64,000 nucleotides of DNA from Musa acuminata AAA Group. Its lineage: Eukaryota > Streptophyta > Magnoliopsida > Zingiberales > Musaceae. A program made the translations under genes and the position numbers. The notes under the pieces were generated by a model. It saw only the letters and a program-made list of their open reading frames with translations, was not told where the DNA came from and ran no database searches. Each line of letters begins with the position of its first letter. Position 1 is the stretch's first letter. The stretch lies in assembly GCF_036884655.1 (NCBI RefSeq), contig NC_088356.1, positions 16,277,501 to 16,341,500 on the forward strand, given 5' to 3'. This document shows positions 11,061-23,414 of this stretch, in pieces.

Positions 11061-13803
11061 ATCTCCCCCTTTTTGATGATGACAACTAATTGATGACTAA
11101 CGGAGTTAACCTTAACTTTTCGGAGTTTAACTATACTCCCCCTATCAATATGCCATTGATAGAACACTTGGATTATCCCAAATCCAAGTAACATTCATCA
11201 TATGTTATGAAAAACCATCATGCAAATATATATAAAATATTCAATTCAATGCATGAAGTCATCAATATACTTCTCCCCCTATGTCATCAACAAAAAGGAG
11301 AAGTAGCTCTAGCTATTTTAAAAGATATTCAAGTTTTTGTAACATGAAGCTAGATTTTCATCACAACATATAAGCACAAAAGAATAGTAAGATTCTTAAG
11401 TTCAATCATGGCAATTCAACACTTGCTTCTTGTGCAAGATTGCACTTTGCTTTTCTTTGCATGTTCTAACTAGCAAAAGCTTTCTCCCCTTTGTTTTTGT
11501 CGAAAAGAAGGGAAGAGTACAAGCTAGCCAGCATTTGCCTTGAGCTAGCAATCTTTCCCCCCCTATGTCATTGCCGAAAAAAAGGAGAGGAACCAATGAT
11601 TTAGACTTTTACATAAATTATGAATTTGCATCAATCAATATTTGAATCATCACATGATATATACAAGACAAAAATGCAAAGAAATCATGTCATGAAAGAC
11701 ATCAATTGTTAAACATGATATGATAATAGTCTCAAAATTTTCAATTTGCAATACATGTGATACATTGCAATACTAAAAAATTTAATGCGATGCTTTTAAG
11801 GATATCAACCTATTTTTGATATAAAGCATGGCAAGAGCAATTATATTGCAAGTTTTCTAAGTTTTGGATTTTTTGCCTCTTTCGAGATAGCAATTCTTTG
11901 CTTCTCTATAAGCTAGTAACTTTTACGATATGCAAGTTTTACTACATACAAACTAGCAAATTTAAAGATGTGCAAGTTGGCATATTTGCTTTTCTTTGCA
12001 ATGTGCATGATAGTATTTCTTTGTAATGTTCAAGATAGCAAATTGTACATCATGCTAGCTAGCATATTAAAGATGTTCAAGAAAGTAAGCTCTTTCTTCT
12101 CTTTTGAGAAGTGTCATTTTTGCTTCCTTAGCAAAATACCAAACTAGCAAGGGACCATGTTTTACATGAGGCAAGCAAACAATTTGGCAAGTGTTACATT
12201 TGTATCTTTTCTTTAGATATACAAGAAAGTAAGCAAGTTTTTGCATTTTCTTGACTTGTGCAAGGTAGCTAATTTATCTTTGAGATACCCTTTACATCAA
12301 TTCAAGATAGCACATTAGCAACTCTTTCTCTCCCTTTGTCATTGGCAAAAAGAAAGGATGATTCAAGTCATGAATATCAAAATAATAATTTTATCATGAA
12401 TATTTCATCATTGTGTGCATCATTATTGTACATTAAAGTATTACATACATAATACCAAATCATCATATATATTTTTAAAACATATAAACTCATCATTATA
12501 TGCATGATTCCAAATCATCATTCATATTATTTCAATCATTGTTTCAATCATCACTATAACTCATCATGCACAAAATGTAAAATCATCTAACATGATACAA
12601 ACATTTATTTTCAAAATATTTATCACTATTTTCATGTATGATAATAAAGTATTCATGATACACATTATATGCATATATCATCACAATAAAAAGCAATTGC
12701 ATGCATAATTTCAAATCATAAATGTTTCAAATCATGATGGTATTAACTTGTCAAATTTCATCCTACCATTCATGATCATAACTTTTTATTTGTATGCATC
12801 AAAATAATATCAAGAGTATTTCATGCATAATTTTATATCACCACATAAGGAATATCAAGAAGAAAGTAATTGGGTGATGCGATAAACATTTCATGAATAC
12901 AAGGAATTGCATAAAAATCATATCATAAAAGATTAGAACATGTGAATACCAAAAGGCATGATTTCTTTTTGAAAAATCTACTCATAAATAATCAAAAGAA
13001 AATCTTAAGAGATCGATTAATGAAAAAATCTTGATTCATAATAAATCTTAGTTTGTAAATATCACGGAATCAAGATCATGAATTTGGATAAAACTTATTT
13101 AAATTCAAATCGTTCAAATCATCAAAATCCCAACATTTCTTTCAAGAGATTCAAAATGGCATAAATAAGTTTATTGATCTCTTAGGTAGAAATCAATAAG
13201 ATAGAGAAAAAGAAAATTTTTAATAAAAAATTCTTTCCTCCTTTTGTTTCAACTTATTGATTGATTCTATACATGCATACCCTTTTTTTTTTCTTTTGTT
13301 TTTTTTTTTAAATCCATGCATCATCATTTAAAACGAAAAGATCAAAAATCATAAAAAAAGTGCAACACATAATTCAAAAAAAAAAATTATTTCAACTCAT
13401 TACTTCAAGTCAAACATGATTTCATTTAATCAAAATTGAATAACTTCAAGACCAATAAATCATCATGTATAACAATCATCAAGTATGATACAAACTTTTC
13501 AAAACGTTTATGCATATAAGCTAAAGAAACTATTAAATATAAAACATATTCATCAATGATGGTTTAATTGGGCATAAGGCATTTTCAAACAAAATCATTT
13601 TGTTATTTGTTGTAGTCATACATTTTTCTTTTTAGGTGTATCTATATTTTCATGCTTAAATTTTTTAATTTTTCAAAGATGCTAAAAAGAAAAACATAGT
13701 ATAATTTTTGAAAAACAATTTTTTATTTCCTATTCCTACTATCTAAATTAAGCACTCATGAAAAACTTCAAGTAATTTCAAAATAATTCAAGAGAGTTGA
13801 GTT
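11061..13803 (-). other. Long non-coding tract of A
   Basis: AT-rich DNA between gag and the 3' LTR. On the minus strand it holds several polypurine-like motifs related to TGACAAAGGGGGAGA (near 11285, 11500, 11570, 12345, and the true tract at 11061) and a degenerate minisatellite built on 'GCTAGCTTG…GCAAAA' (about 11400-12330). 12350-13760 is simple AT-rich sequence with no supported gene. Confidence 0.75.
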
Positions 13804-14711
13804 ACTTACCTTATAGTCGAAGCCCGTCAAAGCCCAATTCGTCGTTTCACCTTTGGAAGTTCTTGATTCATCCTTGGGTGCCTTCCTTTCCTTTGGCCTC
13901 TTCCTCCGTTCAAGTTCATTGTTTATTTTAGATTTTTGTTTAATGAACTTATTAAGAGTTAGTGTTTGAAGTTTAAGTTCATCATTGTCCTCATCACTTG
14001 AGTCATCGCTCAAGTGGTATTCATTTGTCCGGAGTTCCAAATCCTTCCTATTCTTTGGAAGGTGGTTCAAGTGTTGATTGTGTTCATTATGTGCATTGCG
14101 CACCATTTCATATGTCATCAATGAGCCGATTAGTTCTTCAAGTGGAAAAATATTTAAATCTTTTGTTTCTTGTATTGCCGTTACTTTTGATTCCCAAGCT
14201 TTAGAAAGTGATCGTAAAACTTTACTAACAAGTTCAAAATTTGAGAAACATTTGCCAAGAGCTTGTAAACCATTGACGACATCCGTAAAACGGGTGTACA
14301 TGTCAACAATGGTTTCGCTCGGCTTCATTCGAAAAAGCTCGAAATCATGCATTAAAATTTTGATTTTCGAATCTTTAACTCTAGAAGTGCCTTCGTGTGT
14401 GATTTCAAGAGTGTGCCATATGTCGAAAGCCGTTTTGCACAAAGAAACCCGATTGAACTCATTTTTGTCCAAAGCGCAAAATAAGGCATTAATAGCCTTT
14501 GCGTTTAAAGAAAAATACTTCTTCTCCAAATCCGACCATTCATTCATCGGTTTAAAGGGAAGTTCAAAACCGTTTTCAACAATATTCTATAAATCCAAAT
14601 TCATAGAAATAAGAAAACTTTCATTCGAGTTTTCCAATAAGTGTAGTCCAATCCGTTAAACAACGGTGGATGAAAAATCGATAAGCCCTCTTGAAAGCCA
14701 TGAAGAGCCAT
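13768..14711 (-). pseudogene. Copia gag (UBN2 type) of A
   Basis: Minus-strand gag beginning at ATG 14711-14709 ('MALHGFQEGLSIF', then 'FNGLDYTYWKTRM'). A frameshift near 14600 separates the start from the 259-codon open part 14547-13768 ('NALFCALDKNEFNRVSL', 'AFDIWHTLEITHEGTSRVKDS', 'MKPSETIVDMYTRFTDVVN'). These match the UBN2/DUF4219 gag family of copia elements. No CCHC zinc knuckle is present. The coding similarity to J/K gag ends exactly at AAG|GTAAGT (donor at 13809-13804), and the last 15 codons are read through this site. Confidence 0.88.
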
Positions 14712-14748
14712 TTCTCTCGGGTGTAACTCCGAAATGAGAAATACCGAG

Positions 14749-14761
14749 CTCTGATACTAAT
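14749..14761 (-). promoter_or_regulatory. Primer-binding site of A
   Basis: On the minus strand TTAGTATCAGAGC, one mismatch to the initiator tRNA-Met site, directly after the 5' LTR edge. Confidence 0.8.
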
Positions 14762-16429
14762 TGGTAGGATCGGAGTGGCACTAAGACGGGGGGTGAATTA
14801 GTGCAGTTGTAAAGTACGATAAACTTTTGACGATTTAAACACTTTCGAAAACTTCGTACGATAAAAGCAACGTTTCGTTTGAAATAGTTTCGATTGCGTT
14901 TTAACTTGAAGGGATACGTAAGAAGGAGACAAAGAAGTAGAGCATCAAAGTGAAGATGGTTTGCAGTAATATAAATGACAATAAGATAAACGCAAACCGA
15001 TTTATAGTGGTTCGGTCATGCGACCTACATCCACTTGCGAAGCCTTCTTCGATGAGGCTCCCAACTTCCACTAGCAAATCACTTTGAAGGGGAAGGACAA
15101 ATACCCCTCTTACAACCTTTTACAAGTGATTCACTATCTTACAAATTTTCAAAGAGAAAGAAGGAGGTGAACACTCAAGCAATTGAAAACAAAAACTTGC
15201 TAAAGAATTTGCTATGACTTTTATCTCAATCTCTTGCTTCTCAAAGGTTGTAATCTCAGTTGATAATTGAGGGGTATTTATAGGCCTCAAGAGGATTCAA
15301 ATTTGGGTTCCAAAATTTGAATTCTCTTTGGTTCCCAATGCTGGCGGTGCCACCGCCTATTAGTGTTGACATTAATAGTGTACTGGCAGTGCCACCGCCT
15401 AGTCTGGCGGTGCCACCGCCGGACCTCTCGGGTGCTGGGCGGTGCCATCGCTCAGTCCAGCGGTGCCACCGCTTGGTTCTCGGGTTCTAGGCAGTGCCAC
15501 CGCCAAATCTGGTGGTGCCACCGCCTACACTATTTCAGCTCACTAGTTGGGCTCCAAACTTGGCCCAAACCAGTCCGAACTCGGGCCCAATTGGCCCCTA
15601 CTTCAGTTATAGGATTAACACCTAATCCTAACCCTAATTAACGTGCTAACTATGAATTTAAAGATATTTTCTAAGCTATTACAAAGTCCGCAAGTCAAGA
15701 CTTTTTCCGGCGAGCTTCCGGCAAACTTTCGACGGTCTTCTGACGAACTCTCGGAAACCATTCTACGGACTCCCGGCAAGCTCCTAGACTTCATGATTTG
15801 ATCTTGGCGAGTTCCAATGAGCTTCTTCGGCAAGCTCTGATCTTTCTCGGCGAGCTCCGCGAACTTCCAACGAACCTTCCGGCGAGCTTCCGAAAAACCC
15901 TTCGCCAAGCTCCCTAATCATTCTCGGCTAGTTCCGGCAGCATTCCCGACGAACCTTCGGACTTTCGTCGAACTCTCGAACTCACAACAAATCCTTCGCG
16001 CTTGACTCCGACACTTTGTTTCGCTTTATATCTTCATTGTTATCGTAGTTAATCCTGCACACATAAGCCAAAACTCTACTCCGATCTAGACAATTATTAC
16101 AAAGCGAATTGACATTTTGTTGCCCGGCACGTCATTGGTTGGCGCTTCGTCCGATTCTTCGGTGCATCGTCCTCTCTTGCGGCTTGTTGCCCAATCGGCG
16201 GTTGACCTCCGCAACCCCGATATCCTTGGTGCAATTCAGCTCTTAGCCTGATGCCCGACGCCCGAAGCCTTCTGCCATCCAATATCCTAACATGATCTCC
16301 TCCGGCGCAACGTCAATTCCTCCTGCGTTAACTGTCTAATCCTGATCGAGTAGACCTGCATCACTCAAAATGCAGTTAAACATCTAAAAACATTCAATTA
16401 GTTTCATCATCAAAATCCGAGATTCAACA
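14762..16429 (-). repeat. 5' LTR of A
   Basis: 1668 bp, TGGTAGGATCGG (TGTT mutated to TGGT) … GATTCAACA. Nearly identical to the other LTR of A. TATA box (minus) at 15282-15275; palindrome array 15345-15525; the conserved 97-codon ORF at 15908-15615. Confidence 0.92.
15345..15525 (-). promoter_or_regulatory. Palindrome array upstream of the LTR TATA box (A, 5' LTR)
   Basis: Same GGCGGTG-S-CACCGCC array as in the 3' LTR of A, with copies near 15344, 15386, 15404, 15438, 15458, 15490 and 15510. Confidence 0.7.
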
Positions 16430-16779
16430 AAACCTACCTAAGCTGACCCCTATTAAAGAGGTGAAAAGGCCGGCTAGGGTTAGGAGGTTATTTCTTAGAA
16501 AAAAATTAGGAGTTGTAAAGGAATATGAGTCTTGAGTAGGAGTCATATCAGGAGTTGGTTAGAAGTAAGAGTCTTGAGTAAGAGTCCTATTAGGTGTTGT
16601 GGTTTAGAAGTCCTATAAATAGCCATATATTTCTCCTCTTTTAATAAGCAATAGATGAATCTTTTTTGTAATCTTTGAGCAGCAACTTGGAGGGAGGAAC
16701 TCCTATAGAGTTCCAAGGAGGCCGATCCCCTAAAGAGATCAACCCCAAGTTTAGAATCTACAAGGGTTCTAACAAGATA

Positions 16780-17731
16780 CTCCTCAAATCACTGCCTAAA
16801 TCTCTACACCTGCTATATAAGAAGGAGAAGGGGAGAGGAGAATATGAGGTGGCAACCAAGAAGCCTAGCCTATGACCCTTTGGTTCTCTCCTATTTATCG
16901 AGGCCCCCTATCGACTTAACCCTAATGGATCCTGCTCTATTAGGTATCGGATCTCTATCCAACTACCTAAGCCTCTTAGATTAGTAAATCTATATCCAAT
17001 AATCTCTTATTAGCTCTTATTGGATCTCATCCAAGGATCCAATAATACATGGGCTTATTGGGTATCCAATAAGATGGAGCTCCGACGGATATCTCATATA
17101 TGAACCTCTACTCATTGTAATACCTACCATATGTGTGTGACACTCTAGGCATAATTTCGAGCTGGCCATGAGTAATACTTGTCAAAACTCCTTCTAACTC
17201 AATGAATTATTATCTCTCTAATATTCACTTGACTCATCGATTATGGACGTAGTAGGCCACTACGCTATAGTCTCAAACGATACAGGAGAATTCAATCCTT
17301 TAGACCTATTTATCATCAGTTACCATATACCTATAATCCCTTATCTATCTAATATCCTAAAAATCATATACCATGCATAGTGCTATCAGACCCATATGGT
17401 TTCTCCTCGAGTCTTGTTCTAATCGGATTCTCTAAGAGAAAACTCTTTCTCTCTCAATCCGAATGATCTTAGCCAAGGATTTATCTGAGTAAGAAAACAT
17501 GAGAAATTTCGCTCATTATAACGAGAGTGGATAATCCTCTATCGACACTCAATTGTCCTTATAAGATTGGCTGCCATTCAATTTGACCAATTGTGTTGGA
17601 TCTGGAACTTTCAAACCTATAAGTCCAGTATCAAAGAGTAGAGTACTCATACAAGACATCAATGGTTTCTCAAGTCTAAGGACCAGGTCCACCACTAGGA
17701 TGACAGAATCACTGTTTGACAATGAGGTATC
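16780..17731 (-). repeat. LTR of M, part 2
   Basis: Continues the C-type LTR after element B: matches LTR positions about 480-1420 of the 233-1948 copy in order. It ends at GTATC (17727-17731), the target of element D. Confidence 0.8.
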
Positions 17732-18040
17732 TATTAGAAATGAGTCGGTACTAAGAGGGGAGGGTGAATTAGTGTAGCGGTAAAAACGTCGATTTCAGAA
17801 AATATTCGTTTTGATATAATTGATTAGAAAGATGGTAACTTAAGAAACACTTTCCTAAGTGTGTAATGAGGAAGTAGAGCAATGAGCAAGTAAAATGATT
17901 TGCAGCAAAGGTAAACAGCAAAGTAGAAGGCAACAAACTGATTTTATAGTGGTTCGGTCATCGTGACCTATATTCACTCCTGATTCCTCTTCCGTCGAGG
18001 CCATTTGTATCCACTGACAATCTTCCTTCAATAGGCAAAA
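17732..18040 (-). repeat. 3' LTR remnant of D
   Basis: TATTAGAAATGAGTCGG … AATAGGCAAA matches the first 310 bp (plus-strand order) of 21417-22997. It then joins directly to internal sequence, so about 1.26 kb of LTR and the polypurine tract are deleted. Confidence 0.85.
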
Positions 18041-20326
18041 ATGTCATATTGATAGAACCTTGAATTCAAGTTGAATTCAAGTCAAAGCAAATTTAATCAA
18101 AAATTATTATGAGTTCAAGCAACATAAAATCATGCATAATCAAATTTCCAATACATTATTCCATGCATGAATATTGACATAACTTCTTCCCCTTTGTCAT
18201 CAACAAAAATGAGAAGTGTAACTATCAAATTTTTGAGATATAATTTTAAATCATTGTAACATAATCTCAAGTTTTATCATCATGCAAGCTAGTAATTTTC
18301 TTTGCAAAATTTTTACACCTTTTGATACATGCAAGATAGCAAGTTTTTTTCATCTACTTGAAACATGCAAGATAGCAAATTTTACATATATGAAAGTTGG
18401 CAAAATTTTTGCATCTTTTGAGATGAGCAAGTATTTTGCTTCTCTTTTTGATGTTCAAACTAGCAACTTTTTGCTTCTTCTTGAAGTATGCAAGCTAGCT
18501 AGAAAGCTAACAAACTCCCATTAAAAGTGCAAGATAGCATGTTTTTCTCTTTTTAGAAGTGTAATTTTTTTTGCTTTCTTTGCAAAGCACAATATAGCAA
18601 AATTTTACATCATTTTACAACATGCAAGCTAGCAATTTGGCAAGTGTTACTTCTCCTTGAAGTACGAAGGCTAGCAAGTTTTTGAAGAAGAATACAAGAT
18701 AGCAAGCTAGCAAGATTTGCTCCCCCTATGTCATCATCAAATAGAAGGAAAGAATACAATGTTGTAATTCTTTTCCTTTTTAGCAAATAACAAAAAGAAA
18801 CACGGGAGTTCAAAAACAAGGTCTTGATTCATAGAAAAATCTCATGTATCAAATATCGAGAAATCAAGTTCATGATCCGAAAAATGTATAAGAAGAATTT
18901 ATGACCTTAAAAGATTTAACATGTCTAAGTTTATTATTCAAGCTAGCAAATTTGGTTCTCTTGATATGCTAGCTATTTTCTTTCCCCCTTTTGTCATTGT
19001 AAACAAGAAAGAAGAAGGGAAGAACATAATGGTGTAAATGTTCAAGTCATCACAAAAAAGATTTTAAGAAAAATTTGGTGATGAGATATACTTCATGAAT
19101 ACAAGGAATTATACAAAGAAAATTATATCATGAAAGATTAGATCATGTGAATACCAAAAGACATGATTCATTTTGATAAATCTCCTCTTAAATAATCAAG
19201 AGAAAATCTTAGGAGATTAAATAATAAAATATTTTCAAAAAAAATTGAAGTCATGAATTCCGAAAAAGATACTCTTTAGTAAACAACAAGAGAATTGTAG
19301 GAGAATAAATAATAAATGATCTCGATTCATGCATAAGAATTCTCAAGATTCATATAGAAAATATCCTCTTAAGAAAATACCAAGAAGAATCATAAGAGGA
19401 CAATTAATGAAAAATCTTGATTCATAATAAATCTTAATTTATAAACATCAAGTGAAAGAATCAAGATTCGTTTAGATGAATCTCTTCTTTAGCGAAAGAA
19501 AAAATCTTGATTCATAGAAAACTTTTCAAGTTGTAGTCAAAAGAATAATTTAGATAATTTTTCTCTTTAAAAAATGGCAAAAAGAGACATAAGAGATCAA
19601 ATGAGAGATCTTGATTCTTACAAGGAAAATCCCAAGTTATAATGTCGAGAAATCAAGATCATAATATTAGATTATTTTCCTCTTTAGTAAAACATAAGAG
19701 ATCTTGATTCATAAAAGATTTCATGTTATAAGTCTCGAGAAATTATGATTTTAATAAAACTCATTCAAATTCAAATCATTTTCATAGTCCAAGAGATTCA
19801 CAAAAGCATAATATACATGGATTCATAAATCGTTTATCGAAAAATCAATAAGATAGAGATGTTTTATTATAAGTTGTTTGTTTCATACAAGCATGCCTTT
19901 GTCTTTTTATGCCAAATAAAAACATGCATCAACGTTTAGGATCAAAATATAAATTTCATCGTAAAAACCATCAAGACCAAAAAAAAGTATAACATATTAA
20001 ACAAAAGTCTTCTTATGTGTTTAATTTAATTTTAACACATTAACCAAAAAAATTTGAACAGAACACATTAAACATAAGGTTTGATTCATCATTTTACTTT
20101 CAATAATAATATATTCTCCTTTTTATGTGTTTCATTTTATGTGATTCATTTCATATAAGTATGCTTAAGTTTTTCGTATGAAAACCATCCATCATGTTGA
20201 AAATAGAAAAGCAATACAAAATTATCATGTATAATTAAATCATTAAATTATTAAACATGATTTCATTAAACATAAAGCATTTAATTTTAACATTTTGTTC
20301 CTTTATCATAAAACATGTCAATGTCA

Positions 20327-20388
<62 letters not shown>

Positions 20389-20446
20389 CTAATCATGAAA
20401 AGCACTAAGTAATTTCATGGTAAGGAAAAAGATATTCGATTGAGTC
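18041..20446 (-). other. Long non-coding tract of D
   Basis: AT-rich, homologous in style to the tracts of A, E and H. Minus-strand polypurine-like motifs lie near 18190, 18725 and 18985 (each next to TGATGACA or CAATGACA), and a degenerate GCAAGCTAGCAA minisatellite at about 18280-18720. A pure (AT)n run occupies 20329-20387. No gene seen. Confidence 0.7.
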
Positions 20447-21366
20447 ACTTACCTTGTTGGTGAAAGCCGTTAAAGCATAGTTCACCACCTTGCCCTTATT
20501 GGTTTGCTTCTCGTCTTCAAATGTACTTAATTCATCTCATGCCGCTTTGAGTGCCTTTTTTTTCTTTGATAAATTCTTCTTTTTAAGTTCATTTTTGGAT
20601 TCTTGTTTAATGGATTTTTTGAATTGACTTATGAGAAGTTCAAGGTCATTATCATCATCACTTGAGTTATCACTAAAGTGGTATTCTATTGTTCGAAGTG
20701 TCAAATCCTTCCTGTTCTTTAGAAAGTTGTTCTCAAGCTCTTCATGAGCATTGCAAATCATCTCATAGGTCATTAGTGACCCGATAAGTTCTTTGAGAGA
20801 AAAATTATTCAAATCATTGGCCTCTTGAATGGCCGTTACTTTAGGATCCCAACTCTTTGGAAGGGATCTCAATATTTGTGAACATGTTCAAAGTTAGAAA
20901 AACTTTTACCAAGCGCTTTTAGACCATTGATGATATCTGTAAATCGGGTGTACATGTCTTCAATGGTCTCACTTGGTTTCATCCAAAATAATTCAAAATC
21001 ATGCATCAAAACATTGATTTTCGAATCTTTAACTTTATTAGTGTCATCGTGTGTGATTTTAAGTGTATGCCAAATATCGAAAGCCGTTTCATAAGTAGAA
21101 ATCCGATTGAATTCATTTTTGCCTAAGGCGCAAAATAGAGCATTCATAGCTCTAGCATTTAAAGAAAAAGTTTTCTTCTCCAAATCATTCTATTCGTTCA
21201 TTGGAGTAGAAGACTTTTGAAATTCGTTTTCAACGATATTCCATAAGTTTGAATCCATAGAAAGCAAGAAAACTCTCATTCGAGTTTTCCAATAAGTATA
21301 GTCTATCCAATTGAATATAGGAGGACGAACGATAGAAAAACCCTTTTGAAATCTGAAAAGAGTAAT
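20447..21366 (-). pseudogene. Copia gag of D
   Basis: Minus-strand UBN2-type gag. The start codon is lost (ATT at 21366-21364 where A and E have ATG). A TAG follows 'SSTPMNE' near 21190. Open parts are 21183-20869 ('NALFCALGKNEFNR', 'AFDIWHTLKITHDDTNKVKDS', 'MKPSETIEDMYTRF') and, after a frameshift, 20872-20537 ('LPKSWDPKVTAIQEA', 'PLxELIGSLMTYEM'). The acidic 'SDNSSDDDND' and lysine-rich segments follow, without zinc knuckle. Similarity ends at AAG|GTAAGT (donor 20452-20447). Confidence 0.88.
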
Positions 21367-21402
21367 TTCCCTTGGGTGTTAAACCAAATGAGAAATAACG
21401 TG

Positions 21403-21416
21403 GCTTTGATACCAAC
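21403..21416 (-). promoter_or_regulatory. Primer-binding site of D
   Basis: On the minus strand TTGGTATCAAAGC, one change from the initiator tRNA-Met site, two bases from the LTR edge at 21417. Confidence 0.8.
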
Positions 21417-22997
21417 TGTTAGGAATGAGTCAGCACTAAGAGAGGGGTGGTGAATTAGTGCAATGGTAAAAATGTCAATTTCGAAAAATATTCATTTTTG
21501 ATAAAATCAATCGAAAAGATGTTAACTTAAGAAACACTTTCATAAGCATGTAATGAGGAAGTAGAGTAGTGAGCAAGTAAAATGATTTGAAGCAAGGGTA
21601 AACAGCAAAGTAGAAGGTAGCAAACTGATTTTATAGTGGTTTGATCGTCATGACTTATATCCACTCTCAATTCCTCTTCCGTCGAGGCCACCAGTATCTA
21701 CTAATGGTCTTTCTTCAATAGGCAAAGACCAACCACCTTTTTACACCCCTCTTCTCCTTTTCACAGGTTTAGGAGACAACCTTTTACAAGCACTCACTCC
21801 TCTCTAAGTAGAATTCTAAACTTAGAATTAGAGGAGGAATCTCTCAAGTGATTACTATAGCGTTTTCTCACTTTTAAATTCTCTGTGCTTATGTGTAAGT
21901 TAACCAAGGATGAGAGGGATATTTATAGGCTTCAAGTAGATTCAAACTTGGAGCCTAAAAGTGTCTTATCCTAGGTTGCTTGGGTCCTGGTGGTACCACC
22001 GCTTGTGCTGGCCGGTACCATTACCTGTAGCACTGACACTGGACAGTACCACCGCTCATTCTAGTGGTACCATCACCTAACACCCTATTACTGGGTGGTA
22101 CCACTGCCTGACAGCCTCTCGAGGACTGTGTTTGGGTGATACTACTGCTTGACATAGTCTCAGAGACTATGTCACAACGGTTCCACCTGTTGGGTCATTA
22201 TTTGGGCCTTTCCACTTGGCCCCACACAGCCCAAACTTAGGCCTAGTTGGCCCCTAATTGGGTTGGCTTAATTCCAACCCAAGTATGTGCTAACCATGAA
22301 TTTTAAGGCATACACTAAGCTAAATAAGTATGGTAAGTCTAGGTTTCTTCCGGTGATCTTCCGGTAAACTTCCAACAATCTCTCGGTAATGTTCCAATGG
22401 ACCCTCGGCAAGCTCCTAGACTTCATGATGATCTTCTTGGTGAGTTTCAATGAGCTTGTTTGATAAGCTCCTAGACTTCTTGGTCAATTCCGACAGAACT
22501 TTCGACGAACTCTCGAACTCCCAACGAACTCCCATTCTTGACTCCGAGACTTTATTTTGCTTTATGCCTTGATTGCTATCATAGTTAATCATGCACATGT
22601 AAAGCCTACTTCGATCTAGATAATTATTACCAAGCTAATCAAATAATGTCTGGCATGTCATTGGTTCATCGATGTCTCATCCGATTCTTCGACGCATCGT
22701 CCTCTCTTGCGGCCTATTGCCCAATTGGCTAGTTAACCTCCATAATTTTGATTTCATTGGCATAATTTTCGTACTTCTTTGCCCAATGCTCGATCCCATG
22801 ACCCGAGGCCTTCTGTCGATATGTCAATCGATCCTTCGGCTCGATGTCCAATCTTCTAACATGTTCCACTCCTGCCCAACATGATTATTCCTAATTTAAT
22901 TGTCTCTCCCTAATCGAAGGTTCCTGCGTCACTCAAAACGTAGATCAAATCATAAACACTATCAATTGGTTTCATCATCAAAATCTGAGATTCAATA
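21417..22997 (-). repeat. 5' LTR of D
   Basis: 1581 bp, TGTTAGGAATGAG … GATTCAATA. TATA box (minus) at 21928-21921. Upstream of it (21988-22120) is a decayed palindrome array of the GGTGGTACCACCGC form. The region matching the U3 ORF of A/E is broken here. Confidence 0.88.
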
Positions 22998-23002
22998 GTA
23001 TC

Positions 23003-23414
23003 ATCAACCATCCAACATTCTGTGAGCGGATCAATCAGTGAACTCATTAACTAATGAGCACCTACACTATAGCCCTAGTGTCCCCACATGAACAGCTATA
23101 AGACTAACTGCCTCCATCATATAGATGGGTATACCGCAAACTAGTCTGTCCAGCTATCTCGATATCTCTCTTGAATAACATATGACTAGGATTATTTAGG
23201 GTTTATGTTTAAAGGTGAATCGGTCTCATAATCGTGATCTCATCACGCTCCGATTCCCATTACACAAATTCATGAACATCACAATATATATATATGTAAT
23301 AAGTAATATAAAGTAAGAAAATATCATAGTAATAATAATAATTAAAAGACTTCGTGTCATGTCATGTGTGCAATCACTAATGTGATTGGCTTATAGAGCA
23401 CCTATAAATAGTAT
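23003..23414 (-). repeat. LTR of M, part 3
   Basis: Continues the C-type LTR after D to its end ('GTGATTGGCTTATAGAGCACC'). The outer terminal bases are mutated, and AACGT, the duplicated target, follows at 23415. Confidence 0.7.

Larger units (their letters stand above)
9390..16429 (-). mobile_element. A: gag-only non-autonomous Ty1/copia element
   Basis: Minus-strand element of 7.0 kb with two near-identical LTRs of about 1.67 kb, inserted in the 3' LTR of B. The flanks are AAACA (9385-9389) and AAACC (16430-16434), a TSD with one change. Between the LTRs there is only a gag pseudogene and about 2.7 kb of AT-rich non-coding DNA; no protease, integrase, RT or RNase H motif can be found. Same architecture as D, E and H. 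Confidence 0.9.
4401..16774 (+). mobile_element. B: degraded Ty3/gypsy (chromovirus-like) element, TSD AGATA
   Basis: A plus-strand element with LTRs of about 380 bp (4401-4781 and 9336-16774, the latter split by A). The TSD AGATA at 4396-4400 and 16775-16779 is perfect. Order inside: primer-binding site, 1.4-kb leader with tandem repeats, gag, protease, reverse transcriptase, RNase H, integrase remnant, chromodomain-like tail, polypurine tract. PR-RT-RH-INT order defines Ty3/gypsy. Many stops plus deletions in RT and INT make it inactive. Confidence 0.9.
9336..16774 (+). repeat. 3' LTR of B, split by element A
   Basis: 9336-9389 and 16430-16774 together match the 5' LTR of B end to end (TGTTAGGACTCTAGC … GGGTTCTAACA). 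The break is filled by copia element A. The TATA box is at about 16615. Confidence 0.9.
17732..22997 (-). mobile_element. D: gag-only Ty1/copia element with truncated 3' LTR, TSD GTATC
   Basis: Minus-strand relative of A and E. Perfect TSD GTATC at 17727-17731 and 22998-23002. The 5' LTR (21417-22997) is complete; the 3' LTR keeps only about 309 bp. Inside are a primer-binding site, a dead gag and a long non-coding tract; no pol. Both outer ends are intact, so the 3' LTR deletion occurred after insertion. Confidence 0.9.
3605..23414 (-). mobile_element. M: truncated minus-strand copia insertion (LTR, PBS, leader only)
   Basis: Flanked by AACGT at 3600-3604 and 23415-23419 within an otherwise continuous LTR. 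Read on the minus strand it consists of a 5' LTR (pieces 23411-23003, 17731-16780, 4400-4144), a primer-binding site near 4142-4129, a leader of about 540 bp, and then an A-rich end next to the duplicated target. Gag, pol and a second LTR are absent. B, A and D are nested inside it. The LTR terminal TG is degraded at 23411-23414. Confidence 0.6.
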
